In this document: positions 44,385 to 53,009 of the stretch, piece after piece
Position numbering within the stretch: the first letter of the stretch is position 1
Layout of the letters: each line of letters opens with the position of its first letter
Source of the DNA: Halobacillus amylolyticus
GTDB lineage: Bacteria; Bacillota; Bacilli; Bacillales; Halobacillaceae
Assembly (NCBI RefSeq): GCF_022921115.1
Contig: NZ_CP095075.1
Location: forward strand, 3,174,001-3,238,000
DNA: 64,000 bases
Direction of reading: 5' to 3'
Program-made: the position numbers and the translations under genes
The notes under the pieces: model-generated
What the model saw: only the letters and a program-made list of their open reading frames with translations
Told to the model about the DNA's origin: nothing
The model's database searches: none

Positions 44385-44603
44385 ATGCGTAAGGTTAACT
44401 GTTTCAAATGTAAGCATTTCTTTACTACATGGAATCCGCAGTTTCCCAGGGGATGCAAAGCTTATGGGTTTAAAGGAAAAGAAATGCCTTCTGATCTAGT
44501 TTTGAAGACAACGGGAACGAGCTGTATGCAGTTTGAGTCTAAGTCTAGTCCATCCCAAAAACCATACTCATCGCCACATTCACATATAGATATCAGGATG
44601 TAA
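44385..44603 (+). CDS. Small CxxC protein, conserved in Firmicutes
   Basis: 72 residues. N-terminal CFKCKHFFTTWNPQFPRGCKAYGFKGKEMPS with three Cys, then GTSCMQF with a fourth: a likely Cys4 zinc or Fe-S site in a very small fold. Similar Bacillus proteins are sometimes labelled uracil-DNA glycosylase, but it is far too short for that enzyme. AGAGGGG selects the ATG at 44385. Confidence 0.7.
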   Translation: MRKVNCFKCKHFFTTWNPQFPRGCKAYGFKGKEMPSDLVLKTTGTSCMQFESKSSPSQKPYSSPHSHIDIRM

Positions 44604-44692
44604 ATAAAATGTAATTGCTATTGTTTGTCGTTCTTCATTTAAATGTATGATATGCTGAAAAATATTTAAATAGAATGAAAGGAGATGAAGAT

Positions 44693-46030
44693 ATGGCAAG
44701 AGAGAAATGGGGGACGAAGCTCGGCTTCATGCTGGCGGCCTTAGGTTCAGCTGTAGGATTAGGTAACATTTGGCGTTTCTCTTTCGTAGCAGGAAATAAC
44801 GGAGGAGGCGCTTTTTTACTTTTATACATTGCTTTTATTATTGTAATCGGCGTGCCGCTCCTATTAACGGAAGTTAGTATTGGGCGAAAGGCGCAGAGTG
44901 ATGTAGTCGGCTCCTTTAAAAAGCTTGCCCCAGGTACACCCTGGTTTTTATCTGGATTTTTTGGAGTTATAAGTGCATTTTTAATATTAGGCTTTTATAG
45001 TGTTGTCGCGGGCTGGTCGATTTACTACTTCTGGAAGTATGTAACCGGCGAATTTTTCACCCAGCCAGCAGCAGGCTACGCTGCCGTATTCGGTGATTTT
45101 ACCGCACATGCGTGGCATCCTGTTTTTTGGACGGCTATGTTTATGGCCTTTACGATCTTTGTCGTATTAGGTGGTGTGAATAAAGGTATAGAGTTTATCA
45201 ACAAACTGTTTATGCCTATTCTTGCAATCATATTAATTGTTCTTGCCTTTTACAGTGTTTCACTTGATGGAGCAGCAGCAGGATTGAAGTTCCTATTTTA
45301 TCCTGACTGGTCATCTCTCCGTGATCCATCGATCTATTTAGCTGCACTAGGACAGGCATTCTTCTCTCTCAGTCTCGGTATGGGTGCAATGCTGACATAT
45401 GGCAGTTATTTATCGGGTGAAAATAAACTGCCTGGAGCAACGCTTGGAATCGGGCTTGTGGGAACAAGTTTTGCTGTGATTTCAGGTGTCGTCATTTTTC
45501 CGGCAGTATTTGCTTTTGGGATTGACCCAGCATCAGGGCCCAAGCTTGTGTTCATTACGCTCCCCGGAATATTTGAACAAATGCCTTTTGGCGGGATCAT
45601 TGGAATTGTATTCTTCTTTGCCATTATTATTGCTTCTTTAACGTCATCTGTTTCGATGCTTGAAGTTCCTACCGCGTACTTCATGCGTATCTTTAAATGG
45701 TCACGTCAATTTACGACCATTCTCGTCGGTGCAACGATGTTTGTGATTGGAATTGTTGTTTCGTTAGGTTTCGGGGTTTGGTCTGGTATAACACCAATTG
45801 GTAATAACAACATTTTAGATTCGATGGACTATGTGGCATCGAATATTCTGCTGCCAATGGGTGGACTTTCCATGGCCTTGTTTGTAGGATGGTATTTTAC
45901 TAAAGAACAAGCTTTACAAGCAGCTGATATGACGGACTCAGTCTTTGGGGGCGTGTGGTATAAGGTAGTTAAATATATCGCACCGGTTATGATTATACTC
46001 ATCTTCTGCCAAGCTCTCGGGATTATCTAA
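44693..46030 (+). CDS. Sodium-dependent transporter, NSS/SNF family
   Basis: 446 residues, about 11-12 membrane segments. The first helix LGSAVGLGNIWRFSFVAGNNGGGAF is the unwound Na+ and substrate site of LeuT-like transporters, and the GQAFFSLSLGMGAMLTYGSY stretch forms helix 6. Family members import amino acids with Na+. Specificity cannot be read from sequence. AAAGGAG lies 8 bases before the ATG at 44693. Confidence 0.92.
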   Translation: MAREKWGTKLGFMLAALGSAVGLGNIWRFSFVAGNNGGGAFLLLYIAFIIVIGVPLLLTEVSIGRKAQSDVVGSFKKLAPGTPWFLSGFFGVISAFLILGFYSVVAGWSIYYFWKYVTGEFFTQPAAGYAAVFGDFTAHAWHPVFWTAMFMAFTIFVVLGGVNKGIEFINKLFMPILAIILIVLAFYSVSLDGAAAGLKFLFYPDWSSLRDPSIYLAALGQAFFSLSLGMGAMLTYGSYLSGENKLPGATLGIGLVGTSFAVISGVVIFPAVFAFGIDPASGPKLVFITLPGIFEQMPFGGIIGIVFFFAIIIASLTSSVSMLEVPTAYFMRIFKWSRQFTTILVGATMFVIGIVVSLGFGVWSGITPIGNNNILDSMDYVASNILLPMGGLSMALFVGWYFTKEQALQAADMTDSVFGGVWYKVVKYIAPVMIILIFCQALGII

Positions 46031-46130
46031 TAGACGTGGGCAATTTTTATAAAAGAGGAATATGTATGAGATGGCCGTATGATTTTTGTGTAAAATATTT
46101 TCTTGCAAAATTTTTCGATTGTTGAAAATG

Positions 46131-46288
46131 GGTTCCGTTATAAAAAAGGAGAAAGGTGGGGGAAACGACTCGCTTTTCGTGGGCGGGCGCCGAGCCTCCT
46201 CGCTTCGCTGCGGGGTCTCGCCAAATCCTGCACCACAGGGAGTCTCTCCGTTTCCCCACCACCTATGATCATTAAAATGAACGGAACC
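46131..46288. repeat. Palindromic intergenic repeat, family B, with flanking inverted repeat
   Basis: Core element 46155-46260: GGTGGGGGAAACG (46155-46167) pairs with CGTTTCCCCACC (46249-46260) around a GC-rich centre with GGGCGGGCGCCGAGCC. Outside it, GGTTCCGTT (46131-46139) pairs with AACGGAACC (46280-46288). The base composition differs sharply from its AT-rich surroundings. Elements with GGTGGGGAAACG ends are frequent in Bacillaceae genomes as I recall them. In the rest of the gap 46031-46611 I see only the small frame listed next. Confidence 0.65.
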
Positions 46289-46377
46289 GCTCCTATCAGT
46301 TCGTGATAGGTGAGCCTGTGATAAGAAATCACTGTTTTAGGTGTTCCATTCCGGCAATCATTAGTATACATTTTCAC
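46138..46377 (-). CDS. Small protein with a C-terminus made by the inserted palindromic repeat
   Basis: A perfect AAGGAGGT (46389-46382) precedes a GTG at 46377 and an ATG at 46371. The frame reads KMYTNDCRNGTPKTVIS, then a hydrophobic stretch ELIGAVPFILMIIGG, and after about 40 residues runs into the repeat, which adds a basic, Arg/Pro-rich tail (RPRSEARRLGARPRKASR). The first part looks like a real small membrane protein; the tail is probably accidental. Family unknown. Confidence 0.45.
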   Translation of the reverse strand: MKMYTNDCRNGTPKTVISYHRLTYHELIGAVPFILMIIGGGETERLPVVQDLARPRSEARRLGARPRKASRFPHLSPFL

Positions 46378-46611
46378 TCTTACCTCCTTAACGTTTAGAG
46401 TTGTCATACGCACGACTTATAGTAGTGATGGCTGATAGCATGTCATCCCCTTCCCCCTGTCTCTGCTTTTAACAACGGAACTTATTCCAAACCTTTATTT
46501 ATTTGATTGCCCTCTACAAGACATAAAGAATGGGGGCATGTTAAGATGATAGCGGAGATACTTTAATGTAGTGTCTGAGATACGGAAACATGAAAAAGGA
46601 GCAGTCAGATA

Positions 46612-46911
46612 ATGGCTATAACGAATCAAACGATATTAAAAAAGATGTCGAGTGAAATTCAGGAAGCAATGCTGAATCATGGGGATGACCATAAAGTTCG
46701 TGAGCATATTCGTGCAGTTAAACTGCTGTCTGATCTCGTATTAGAAGAAGGATCGGATTCCAAGCAGACTACTGCGGGGGCGGTTCAGGAACCGACTGTT
46801 GAAGAAATCCGGAAAATGATGGGGGCCGATAAGCCTGTACAAAAAGCACCCAAGCCGGAATCCGGCTTAAACCATGATGAGGCAAATGGGAAGTCGATTT
46901 TTGATTTTTAA
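46612..46911 (+). CDS. ywdI: YwdI family protein
   Basis: 99 residues, soluble, with an N-terminal helix (ILKKMSSEIQEAMLNHGDDHKVREHIRAVKLLSDLVL) and a short conserved EPTVEEIRKMMG motif, ending GKSIFDF. It matches YwdI of Bacillus, of unknown function. A DUF423 gene follows by 12 bases, as ywdK lies near ywdI in B. subtilis. AAAGGAG precedes the ATG. Confidence 0.82.
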   Translation: MAITNQTILKKMSSEIQEAMLNHGDDHKVREHIRAVKLLSDLVLEEGSDSKQTTAGAVQEPTVEEIRKMMGADKPVQKAPKPESGLNHDEANGKSIFDF

Positions 46912-46923
46912 GGGGTGGAACAA

Positions 46924-47292
46924 ATGAAACTGTTTTTAATACTTGGTGTGCTGAATGGATTTTTATCTGTTGCGCTAGGAGCATTCGGGGCACATGGATT
47001 GGAAGGAAAAGTTTCCGAAAAAGGGTTAAGCCAATGGAGTAAAGCAGTAGACTATCAAATGTTCCATACGATGGCACTGCTTGTGACAGGGTTATTAATG
47101 AGCAAAATCCAGACCGGTATGATGACGAGTGCGGGATGGTTCTTTTTTATAGGAATCCTACTATTTTCAGGTAGTTTATACATTTATGCACCGACTGGGA
47201 TTAAGACCTTTGCAATGATTACGCCGCTTGGTGGATTGTCATTTTTGATCGGCTGGATCCTGCTTGGTTACGCTATTATCAAACATATTTAA
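46924..47292 (+). CDS. ywdK: DUF423 membrane protein (YwdK-like)
   Basis: 122 residues with four membrane segments. FLSVALGAFGAHGLEGK near residue 15 and YQMFHTMALLVTGLL near residue 45 are the DUF423 signature. Function unknown. AAGGGGTGG selects the ATG at 46924. It forms an operon with ywdI and its end overlaps the end of the next gene on the other strand. Confidence 0.87.
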   Translation: MKLFLILGVLNGFLSVALGAFGAHGLEGKVSEKGLSQWSKAVDYQMFHTMALLVTGLLMSKIQTGMMTSAGWFFFIGILLFSGSLYIYAPTGIKTFAMITPLGGLSFLIGWILLGYAIIKHI

Positions 47293-47537
47293 AAATAGAG
47301 AATCGTTACGAAAATGAACAGAACGATAGCACGCAGCAGCTGACTTATGCATGAGATCAGTTGCTGTTTTTTTAATTCAATAAATGCTTCGATGGCTAAG
47401 CCGGCTGCTAAAATGTAAAACATAAACAAAATAATCCATTGATGCCCTAGGTTGAATAGAGCAATTATGGCTAGAACAACTGCTACAAGCAATGTCGCCA
47501 ACTGCAGCTTATAGTATTGTTCATAGGGGTGTTTCAT
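47289..47537 (-). CDS. Small membrane protein of unknown function
   Basis: 82 residues with two to three hydrophobic segments (about 13-30, 33-50 and 65-82), starting MKHPYEQYYKLQLATLLVAV. I do not recognise the family. It has an AGAGGGTG site. It is convergent with the DUF423 gene, overlapping by a few bases, and follows gerQ on the same strand beyond a hairpin. Confidence 0.6.
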   Translation of the reverse strand: MKHPYEQYYKLQLATLLVAVVLAIIALFNLGHQWIILFMFYILAAGLAIEAFIELKKQQLISCISQLLRAIVLFIFVTILYF

Positions 47538-47567
47538 AACATCACCCTCTTTAAAATAGAATGATGC

Positions 47568-47598
47568 AGGAAACCCACTATGTGATAGTGGGTTTCCT
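47568..47598. terminator. Strong hairpin after gerQ, without T run
   Basis: Perfect 14-bp stem AGGAAACCCACTAT (47568-47581) / ATAGTGGGTTTCCT (47585-47598) with a 3-base loop. It lies just past the gerQ stop; no T tract follows on the minus strand, so it may protect or terminate the message. Confidence 0.65.
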
Positions 47599-47605
47599 AC
47601 ATTTA

Positions 47606-48139
47606 CTAACGTGGCGGGTACTGGCTCATTCCCTGTGATCCATAGGGATAGCTGTAGTTAATTTCACCTTGGAATGTAATGTAATCTAAGTAAATCATGA
47701 GCAGTAAATAACGCTTGCCTGATTCAGGGTCACTTAAGATGATATGGTCACGACCGGCAGCTTCAATGATTCCTCTGAAGACTTGAGCGTTCCACTCTTC
47801 ATTGTTCTCAAAGGTCATGTAAACCGTTGCTCTTTTACCTTCATTTAAACGTAAAATATTTTCGATGTAGGATTCTTGCATGGGAAGCATTCCTTGAGGG
47901 TTGACTCCACCACTTTGCTGAACTTGAGGCATTGGTGGAACTTGCATCCCTCCTTGCTGTCCTTGAGGCATTCCTTGCATTTGTCCCCCTTGCATGTATG
48001 GGTTAGCGTTGGCGTTGACGTTACCTCCTTGATTTGATGCTCGTGCGGCTTGATAGTAATGTAAGTAAGGATTTCCTGGATAGTAGGGGTTCGGCTGTTG
48101 TTGTGCCCCTTCTTGTTTCCCGGATTGTTCATTAGCCAA
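47606..48139 (-). CDS. gerQ: Spore coat protein GerQ (YwdL)
   Basis: About 177 residues. A Gln/Gly/Pro/Met-rich, low-complexity N-terminal half (about 1-90), then the conserved domain ESYIENILRLNEGKRATVYMTFENNEEWNAQVFRGIIEAAGRDHIILSDPESGKRYLLLMIYLDYITF that defines GerQ. It is needed for CwlJ placement in the spore coat and is crosslinked by transglutaminase in Bacillus. AAGGAG lies 8 bases before a TTG at 48139; the GTG at 48148 overlaps that site. Confidence 0.93.
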   Translation of the reverse strand: MANEQSGKQEGAQQQPNPYYPGNPYLHYYQAARASNQGGNVNANANPYMQGGQMQGMPQGQQGGMQVPPMPQVQQSGGVNPQGMLPMQESYIENILRLNEGKRATVYMTFENNEEWNAQVFRGIIEAAGRDHIILSDPESGKRYLLLMIYLDYITFQGEINYSYPYGSQGMSQYPPR

Positions 48140-48159
48140 TGTAATCACTCCTTATATTA

Positions 48160-48582
48160 TTAATAAGCTTTTGGACACTCGGAGCTAAGAGGTGCATAGA
48201 AGCAATGTGATTTGTATCTTCCTACGTTCCATTGTCCAAACCACTGGGCTGGGCAGCTCCCTGGCGGCTTGAAAAACCAGAGGGAATTGGAAGCGGGGTG
48301 GTATCTGTTACCTTTGATTACCTTACGGGCAAGGGCAATATCCTGCTCACGTGCTCGTTGGTAAAAGTACCCCTTCTGTGTAGCCTCAAATCCTCCTGGG
48401 CTTTGAAAAACCATGTCTCTGATTGTGCTAATCTCAGTAAAATCTAGACAATGTACTCTTACACGGTTGACCCCCGTATTTCCAACCATTAACATGCCAA
48501 GTTTGCCATCACCTTCAGCCTCAGCCCTCATTAACCTAGCAAGCAGTTTTACACCTTTTTCGGTCTTAGGTATGACAGCCAT
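48160..48582 (-). CDS. cwlJ: Spore cortex-lytic cell wall hydrolase CwlJ
   Basis: 140 residues, the whole protein being one SleB/CwlJ hydrolase domain (LLARLMRAEAEGD with the likely catalytic Glu, then YQRAREQDIALARKVIKG and SLWFFKPPGSCPAQW). It lacks a signal peptide, as CwlJ does; it is placed in the coat and starts cortex breakdown during Ca-DPA germination. gerQ follows after 20 bases, as in the B. cereus group cwlJ-gerQ operon. Confidence 0.95.
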   Translation of the reverse strand: MAVIPKTEKGVKLLARLMRAEAEGDGKLGMLMVGNTGVNRVRVHCLDFTEISTIRDMVFQSPGGFEATQKGYFYQRAREQDIALARKVIKGNRYHPASNSLWFFKPPGSCPAQWFGQWNVGRYKSHCFYAPLSSECPKAY

Positions 48583-48726
48583 CCTGTCACCTCGCTTTAT
48601 ACTTCATCAAAAGCTGACTCTTAATCACTATATTCAACTGCCTGTATGTTATGAATGTAAATATTAAAAAAGTGGCGGAGATGGTGTATCATTTACTGTA
48701 AGAAAAAGTAAAAGGGAGAGGGAATC

Positions 48727-49392
48727 ATGATGCATATTTTATACCTTGAAGATGATACCGAAATAGGGGAATGGGTCACGCAAAAGCTCACGGAGCGTAA
48801 CTACAAGACTACATGGCTCACATCGGGGATTGATCTTCCTGAAAATTTCAGCTTGTATGACCTGGTCATATTAGATGTGATGCTTCCGGGGCTCGATGGT
48901 TTCTCGATAGGCCGTCGTGTGAAAAGAAATGACTCGACCATTCCAATCATTATGCTTTCAGCCCGAACCTCAATTGATGATAAATTAGAAGGGCTTGAAT
49001 TCGCTGACGATTACATGACAAAGCCTTTTCATCCGGAGGAATTGATTAAGAGAATCGAGGTGCAGTTAAGAAAGTATGAACGATCTACGGAGCAAACGAT
49101 CCGAATAGGCCATTTAAATATTGAGCAACATGTCATTATGAATAGAGAAACGAACGAAGAAATTATTTTGACAGGGAAGCAATTTTACATATTCCGTTTT
49201 TTCCTTAAGCATTTAAACCAAATCTTAACAAAGGAACAATTATATGAGGGGGTATGGCAGGAGCCTTATCGTGAAGGCGATAAGGTGTTAATGGTCCATA
49301 TCAGACATTTAAGGGAAAAAGTAGAGAAAGATCCGTCCAATCCCATTATTATTGAAACAATACGCGGAATCGGCTATCGGGTGAGAGCATGA
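48727..49392 (+). CDS. OmpR-family response regulator
   Basis: 221 residues. The receiver has the acidic pair in YLEDDTEIG, phospho-acceptor Asp in VILDVMLPGLDG, and Lys in MTKPF; the C-terminal winged helix (about 125-220) has YEGVWQEPYREGDKVLMVHIRHLREKVE. One residue seems missing in the loop before ADDYMTKPF (GLEFADDY in place of the usual GLE-x-GADDY). Its stop overlaps the kinase start (ATGA). Possible target: the ABC genes downstream. ATG codons at 48727 and 48730 are both possible. Confidence 0.9.
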   Translation: MMHILYLEDDTEIGEWVTQKLTERNYKTTWLTSGIDLPENFSLYDLVILDVMLPGLDGFSIGRRVKRNDSTIPIIMLSARTSIDDKLEGLEFADDYMTKPFHPEELIKRIEVQLRKYERSTEQTIRIGHLNIEQHVIMNRETNEEIILTGKQFYIFRFFLKHLNQILTKEQLYEGVWQEPYREGDKVLMVHIRHLREKVEKDPSNPIIIETIRGIGYRVRA

Positions 49393-50747
49393 AGAAATGG
49401 CTAAAATCGCTGCAAGCAAAATATTTACTCCTTATCTTGCTTGCTTTCCTTGCATTGCCTATATCTTTCCCGTTTGTATCTATGGTTGTCTACCTACCAG
49501 CCACCCTTTTGGAAGAACCGAATGAGCCATATGGAAACCATTCGACCTTTGAAGCTAGGTGGAATAAAGAAGCAGATGCCTTAAGCGGGGCGGAAGATGA
49601 GCAGGTGAGTGCACGGCTTTATGAACTGTACGAGGAGTTTCCAGATGCATCCATGTTTTGGGTGAACGAACAGGGAGAAACAATGGAAACCGTAAATTAT
49701 GAGGACTCATTGCCTGAGCAATGGTCATCGTCATACACTGTTCAATTTATGAAAAACAACTATGACAATGATCCGTTTACTGTCGTTTCGTTTATTGGGG
49801 AGTCAGAAGAAAATCAAGGTTTCATGGTAGTCCAGCTTGATCGTGAATTCATCGGCCCCCCGATTACACAATTAAGCAGTTTTTACAACTACGTCTTTGG
49901 TGCTGTTATCCTCTTGTTTATGAGCGTATTTGTTTTTCTATCATGGCTATTTTTTAAAAAGTTCCATAAGAGGCTTGTAAGATTGCAAGATGCAATGGAA
50001 CGAAAAGGAGAAGCGGGTATTCCTTTCCCCGTAAAAAGGTCGAACGATGATGAAATCGGTCAACTGGAAGAAAGTTTTAATCATATGATCCATGAGCTCG
50101 AAGAAAGTCGGCAGCGCGAGCAACAAGAAGAGAAAATCCGTCGGGAATTGATTGCTAATTTGTCCCATGATTTGCGTACGCCATTGACGACGATCAGAGC
50201 AGCATTGAATGGGGTCAGCCCGGAAGTAACAAGTGAACAGGGGCGGAACAAGTTACTGTCCGTCAATAATAAAATCGACTATGTGAGTGAACTGATCGAT
50301 AATTTATTTTCATTCACCCTTTTGACAGGGAAAAAGTACCCTTATCATCCAGAAAAAATGGAGATGAACCGTTTTATTAGAGAAACAGCTGCACACTGGT
50401 ATCCAGCGTTAGAAGAGCATGAGATAGAGGTCGATGTGCAAACATTAGATACGCCAATTTATTGGAATGTTGATCCCAAGTGGATGGAGCGCGTGTTTGA
50501 TAACCTTTTGCAGAATCTTGTGAGGTATGCCTCTGATGGAAGGTATGCTGGATTGGTCGTCACCCATGATACGATAACGGTTGAGGACAACGGTCCAGGG
50601 ATGGAAAGAACTGCAGATCGGCAGGGGGCAGGAATCGGTTTGTCGATTGTTGAATTAATGACCCGGGAAATGAATGTGAAATTAGCGATAGAAACCAATA
50701 AACAAGGTACAAAAGTGAATATCACTAAAAAGGACGCCGATGCTTAA
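49389..50747 (+). CDS. Sensor histidine kinase
   Basis: 452 residues. First membrane segment about 10-35, an extracellular sensor loop of about 125 residues rich in acidic residues, second segment about 165-195, HAMP linker, then HisKA with NLSHDLRTPLTTIRAAL (phospho-His), N box NLLQNLVRYA, and ATP lid VEDNGPGM and GAGIGLSIV. It is translationally coupled to the regulator. With the downstream ABC genes it resembles sensors of cell-envelope antibiotics. Confidence 0.92.
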   Translation: MKKWLKSLQAKYLLLILLAFLALPISFPFVSMVVYLPATLLEEPNEPYGNHSTFEARWNKEADALSGAEDEQVSARLYELYEEFPDASMFWVNEQGETMETVNYEDSLPEQWSSSYTVQFMKNNYDNDPFTVVSFIGESEENQGFMVVQLDREFIGPPITQLSSFYNYVFGAVILLFMSVFVFLSWLFFKKFHKRLVRLQDAMERKGEAGIPFPVKRSNDDEIGQLEESFNHMIHELEESRQREQQEEKIRRELIANLSHDLRTPLTTIRAALNGVSPEVTSEQGRNKLLSVNNKIDYVSELIDNLFSFTLLTGKKYPYHPEKMEMNRFIRETAAHWYPALEEHEIEVDVQTLDTPIYWNVDPKWMERVFDNLLQNLVRYASDGRYAGLVVTHDTITVEDNGPGMERTADRQGAGIGLSIVELMTREMNVKLAIETNKQGTKVNITKKDADA

Positions 50748-50767
50748 ACAGCAGGCGTCCTATTTTA
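50731..50767. terminator. Terminator between kinase and DUF1648 genes
   Basis: 8-bp stem AGGACGCC (50731-50738) / GGCGTCCT (50754-50761) with ATTTTAAC after it. It overlaps the kinase stop and lies between convergent genes. Confidence 0.7.
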
Positions 50768-51257
50768 ACAGCAGGGAGCGGATAAGGAAGTAGAAAGTCA
50801 CCCCTAAGGTTCCTCCAAGCGTAATAATCATGGGCCATAATCCTAGACTTTCCTGATAACCGAGGCCGATCTGAATGCTGGCCCAAGTTAAATAAGAGAA
50901 GGTTAGAACAATGACGAGTTTTAACATACTCAGCATCAGCACGGCATTTTTATATTGAGCTCCGGCGTTGTTTTCATTTATATTGACGATGTAATTATGC
51001 ACGTGAGGATATTTTTCAAGCATTGTAAAGGTTACCCAGATGAATAGAGAAATAATAGGAAGAGCCACAACAGACCACTTCCCACCATATCGATCAGGTT
51101 CTCCACTTACACTAAAATGAACAGGTATGGTATCGGGGATGCGAGTCCAGACGATAAACAAATAAATAAAGGCAACAACAATGGCGAGAAAGGAAAGCAG
51201 GGTAGAGAATTTTTCGAATGTAGAGGCAGGCAATTTAATTCGGGGTTGGTTTTTCAT
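50760..51257 (-). CDS. DUF1648 domain membrane protein
   Basis: 165 residues with four membrane segments. The IPDTIPVHFSVSGEPDRYGGKW motif near residue 42 is diagnostic for DUF1648 (SdpI-like membrane proteins). Some relatives give immunity to toxins or bacteriocins, which would suit a place between a two-component system and an ABC exporter, but it is on the opposite strand. AAGGAGG precedes the ATG. Confidence 0.82.
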   Translation of the reverse strand: MKNQPRIKLPASTFEKFSTLLSFLAIVVAFIYLFIVWTRIPDTIPVHFSVSGEPDRYGGKWSVVALPIISLFIWVTFTMLEKYPHVHNYIVNINENNAGAQYKNAVLMLSMLKLVIVLTFSYLTWASIQIGLGYQESLGLWPMIITLGGTLGVTFYFLIRSLLLK

Positions 51258-51313
51258 CGTGTGTTAACCTCCTTCATTATAATGTACGGATGAAACTTGT
51301 AAAAGGTTTCCTG

Positions 51314-51345
51314 AAATTTAAACCAAATTTAAACAAACCTTGAGT
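51314..51345 (+). promoter_or_regulatory. Direct repeats, candidate response-regulator site for the ABC operon
   Basis: AAATTTAAAC occurs at 51314-51323 and 51325-51334, an 11-base step suited to an OmpR-type dimer. A TTGAGT box follows at 51340-51345 with no good -10, as expected for an activated promoter. The ABC genes start about 50 bases later. Confidence 0.55.
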
Positions 51346-51391
51346 TTCATTTAAATAAGGGTGTGTAACATGGGTGTAGAGGTGATGAGTG

Positions 51392-52327
51392 GTGAATGAA
51401 ACGATTATTCAAACCCATGGATTGTTAAAAACATTTAAACAGGCAAACGCAGTGGACCGTGTGGATATTACGATTAAAAAAGGGGAGATTTACGGATTCC
51501 TCGGTCCTAATGGCGCAGGGAAAACAACAACGATCAGAATGCTGCTGGGACTGATGAAGCCAAGTGGCGGAAGTATTCAGGTGTTTAACAAAGATTTAAA
51601 GAATCACAAGATTGATATTCTTCGCAAGGTAGGTTCTCTCGTTGAGTCCCCGTCCTACTATGAACATTTAAGTGGTAAAGAAAACCTGGAAACATTGCGA
51701 AAGCTTTTGCAAGTACCAAAGGAGCGAATTGACCATGTATTATCTGTTGTTCGTTTGACAAAAGATGCCCACAGGCTTGTGAAAGAATATTCGCTCGGCA
51801 TGAAGCAGCGTTTAGGCATTGCTTCGGCCTTACTCGGAGATCCAGAATTGCTTATTTTGGATGAGCCAACGAATGGCCTTGATCCTTCCGGGATACATGA
51901 GATGAGGGAATTAATCAAATCGATGCCAGAAACGTATGGGATTACCGTGATGATCTCAAGCCATTTACTGAGTGAGATTGATCAGATGGCGACACAAGTT
52001 GGAATCATTTCGAAAGGAAGAATGATTTATCAGGATTCAATTGAAAAGTTAAGGAGCAAAGCTCGTCCGCACATTCGTCTGAGGGTAGGGAACGGGGCTG
52101 TGGCCAAATCGAAACTGCTTAAATCAGGATATGTGGTTGAGAGTGATGACGATTATATTTATATGGAAGATGGAAGAGATGAATACATTTCGGAACTTGT
52201 AGCCACATTGGTAAACCAGCGGATTCCTGTTTATCGCATTGAGGAACAACGCCAGTCTCTCGAGGATATTTTTCTGGATCTGACAAGGGAAGGGAGCGGG
52301 TCACATGCTGCCCATTCTGCGAGCTGA
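51392..52327 (+). CDS. ABC transporter ATP-binding protein (BcrA/LanF-like)
   Basis: About 311 residues. Walker A GPNGAGKTTTIRML (about 38), Q loop, signature YSLGMKQRLGIASALL (about 135), Walker B LLILDEPTNGLD, and the switch His in SSHLLSEIDQMA. The C-terminal extension after residue 215 is typical of drug and lantibiotic exporters of the BcrA/NatA group. GTG codons at 51389 and 51392 follow AGGTG; the second is better spaced. Its end overlaps the first permease. Confidence 0.9.
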   Translation: MNETIIQTHGLLKTFKQANAVDRVDITIKKGEIYGFLGPNGAGKTTTIRMLLGLMKPSGGSIQVFNKDLKNHKIDILRKVGSLVESPSYYEHLSGKENLETLRKLLQVPKERIDHVLSVVRLTKDAHRLVKEYSLGMKQRLGIASALLGDPELLILDEPTNGLDPSGIHEMRELIKSMPETYGITVMISSHLLSEIDQMATQVGIISKGRMIYQDSIEKLRSKARPHIRLRVGNGAVAKSKLLKSGYVVESDDDYIYMEDGRDEYISELVATLVNQRIPVYRIEEQRQSLEDIFLDLTREGSGSHAAHSAS

Positions 52328-53009
52328 TTTATTAAAAGTAAAGCGGAAATGGTTTTGGCTGCTTGTGTTCTTAGGGCCATTTGGGGTGATAGCTCTTCAA
52401 GGGGTGAACTATGGGGTACGCTATGACTGGATCATGCAGAATTACCCTGATCGATGGGGGACGTTAATTCAGTTCGTCAACATGTTCGTCTGTCCAGCCT
52501 TATTGTTAGGAATGGCGATTTTAGCTTCGCAAATCGCCTCGATTGAACATAAGCAAACCTCCTGGAAGCAACTATTAGCATTGCCTGTAAGAAGAAGAGA
52601 TGTGTTTATTTCAAAATTTTTGATTACCGCAATGATGATCGGATTATCATCTATCTTATTGTTTATCGGAACAATTGTCCTTGGAGTAGTGTTGGGATTT
52701 GGCTGGAACTTTCCAATGGTCGCTATCCTGGAAAATAGCTTTTACCCCTTCCTGGCAGGACTTCCGGTTTTGGCCCTGCAGCTTTGGATGTCGATTGCAG
52801 CAAAAAATCAGGCTGGACCGCTGGCTATTGGCATTTTCGCTGCTGTTTTCTCAACCTATGCTTATGAAGCACCAGACTGGTTGATTTGGAAATGGCCGCT
52901 GATGTTCCCAGGAAAAGATCCACTTCCATTTGTAGGACTCGGCTTGCTAGTTGGATTCTTAATTGTTTTCGTTGGTGTACTTGATTTTAAGAGAAGGGAT
53001 ATTGCCTAA
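52305..53009 (+). CDS. ABC transporter permease (LanE/BcrB-like), first of two
   Basis: 234 residues with six membrane segments, opening LRADLLKVKRKWFWLLVFLGPFG. QTSWKQLLALPVRRRDVFISKF near residue 85 is the conserved cytosolic motif of the ABC-2 permeases in lantibiotic-immunity and bacitracin exporters. It overlaps the ATPase gene by 23 bases, and its TAA shares a base with the ATG of the next permease, so the three genes are coupled. Confidence 0.87.
   Translation: MLPILRADLLKVKRKWFWLLVFLGPFGVIALQGVNYGVRYDWIMQNYPDRWGTLIQFVNMFVCPALLLGMAILASQIASIEHKQTSWKQLLALPVRRRDVFISKFLITAMMIGLSSILLFIGTIVLGVVLGFGWNFPMVAILENSFYPFLAGLPVLALQLWMSIAAKNQAGPLAIGIFAAVFSTYAYEAPDWLIWKWPLMFPGKDPLPFVGLGLLVGFLIVFVGVLDFKRRDIA

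Noticed and set aside
44346..44603. Uracil-DNA glycosylase label for the small CxxC protein
   Set aside because: 72 residues cannot hold that fold and no glycosylase motif is present.
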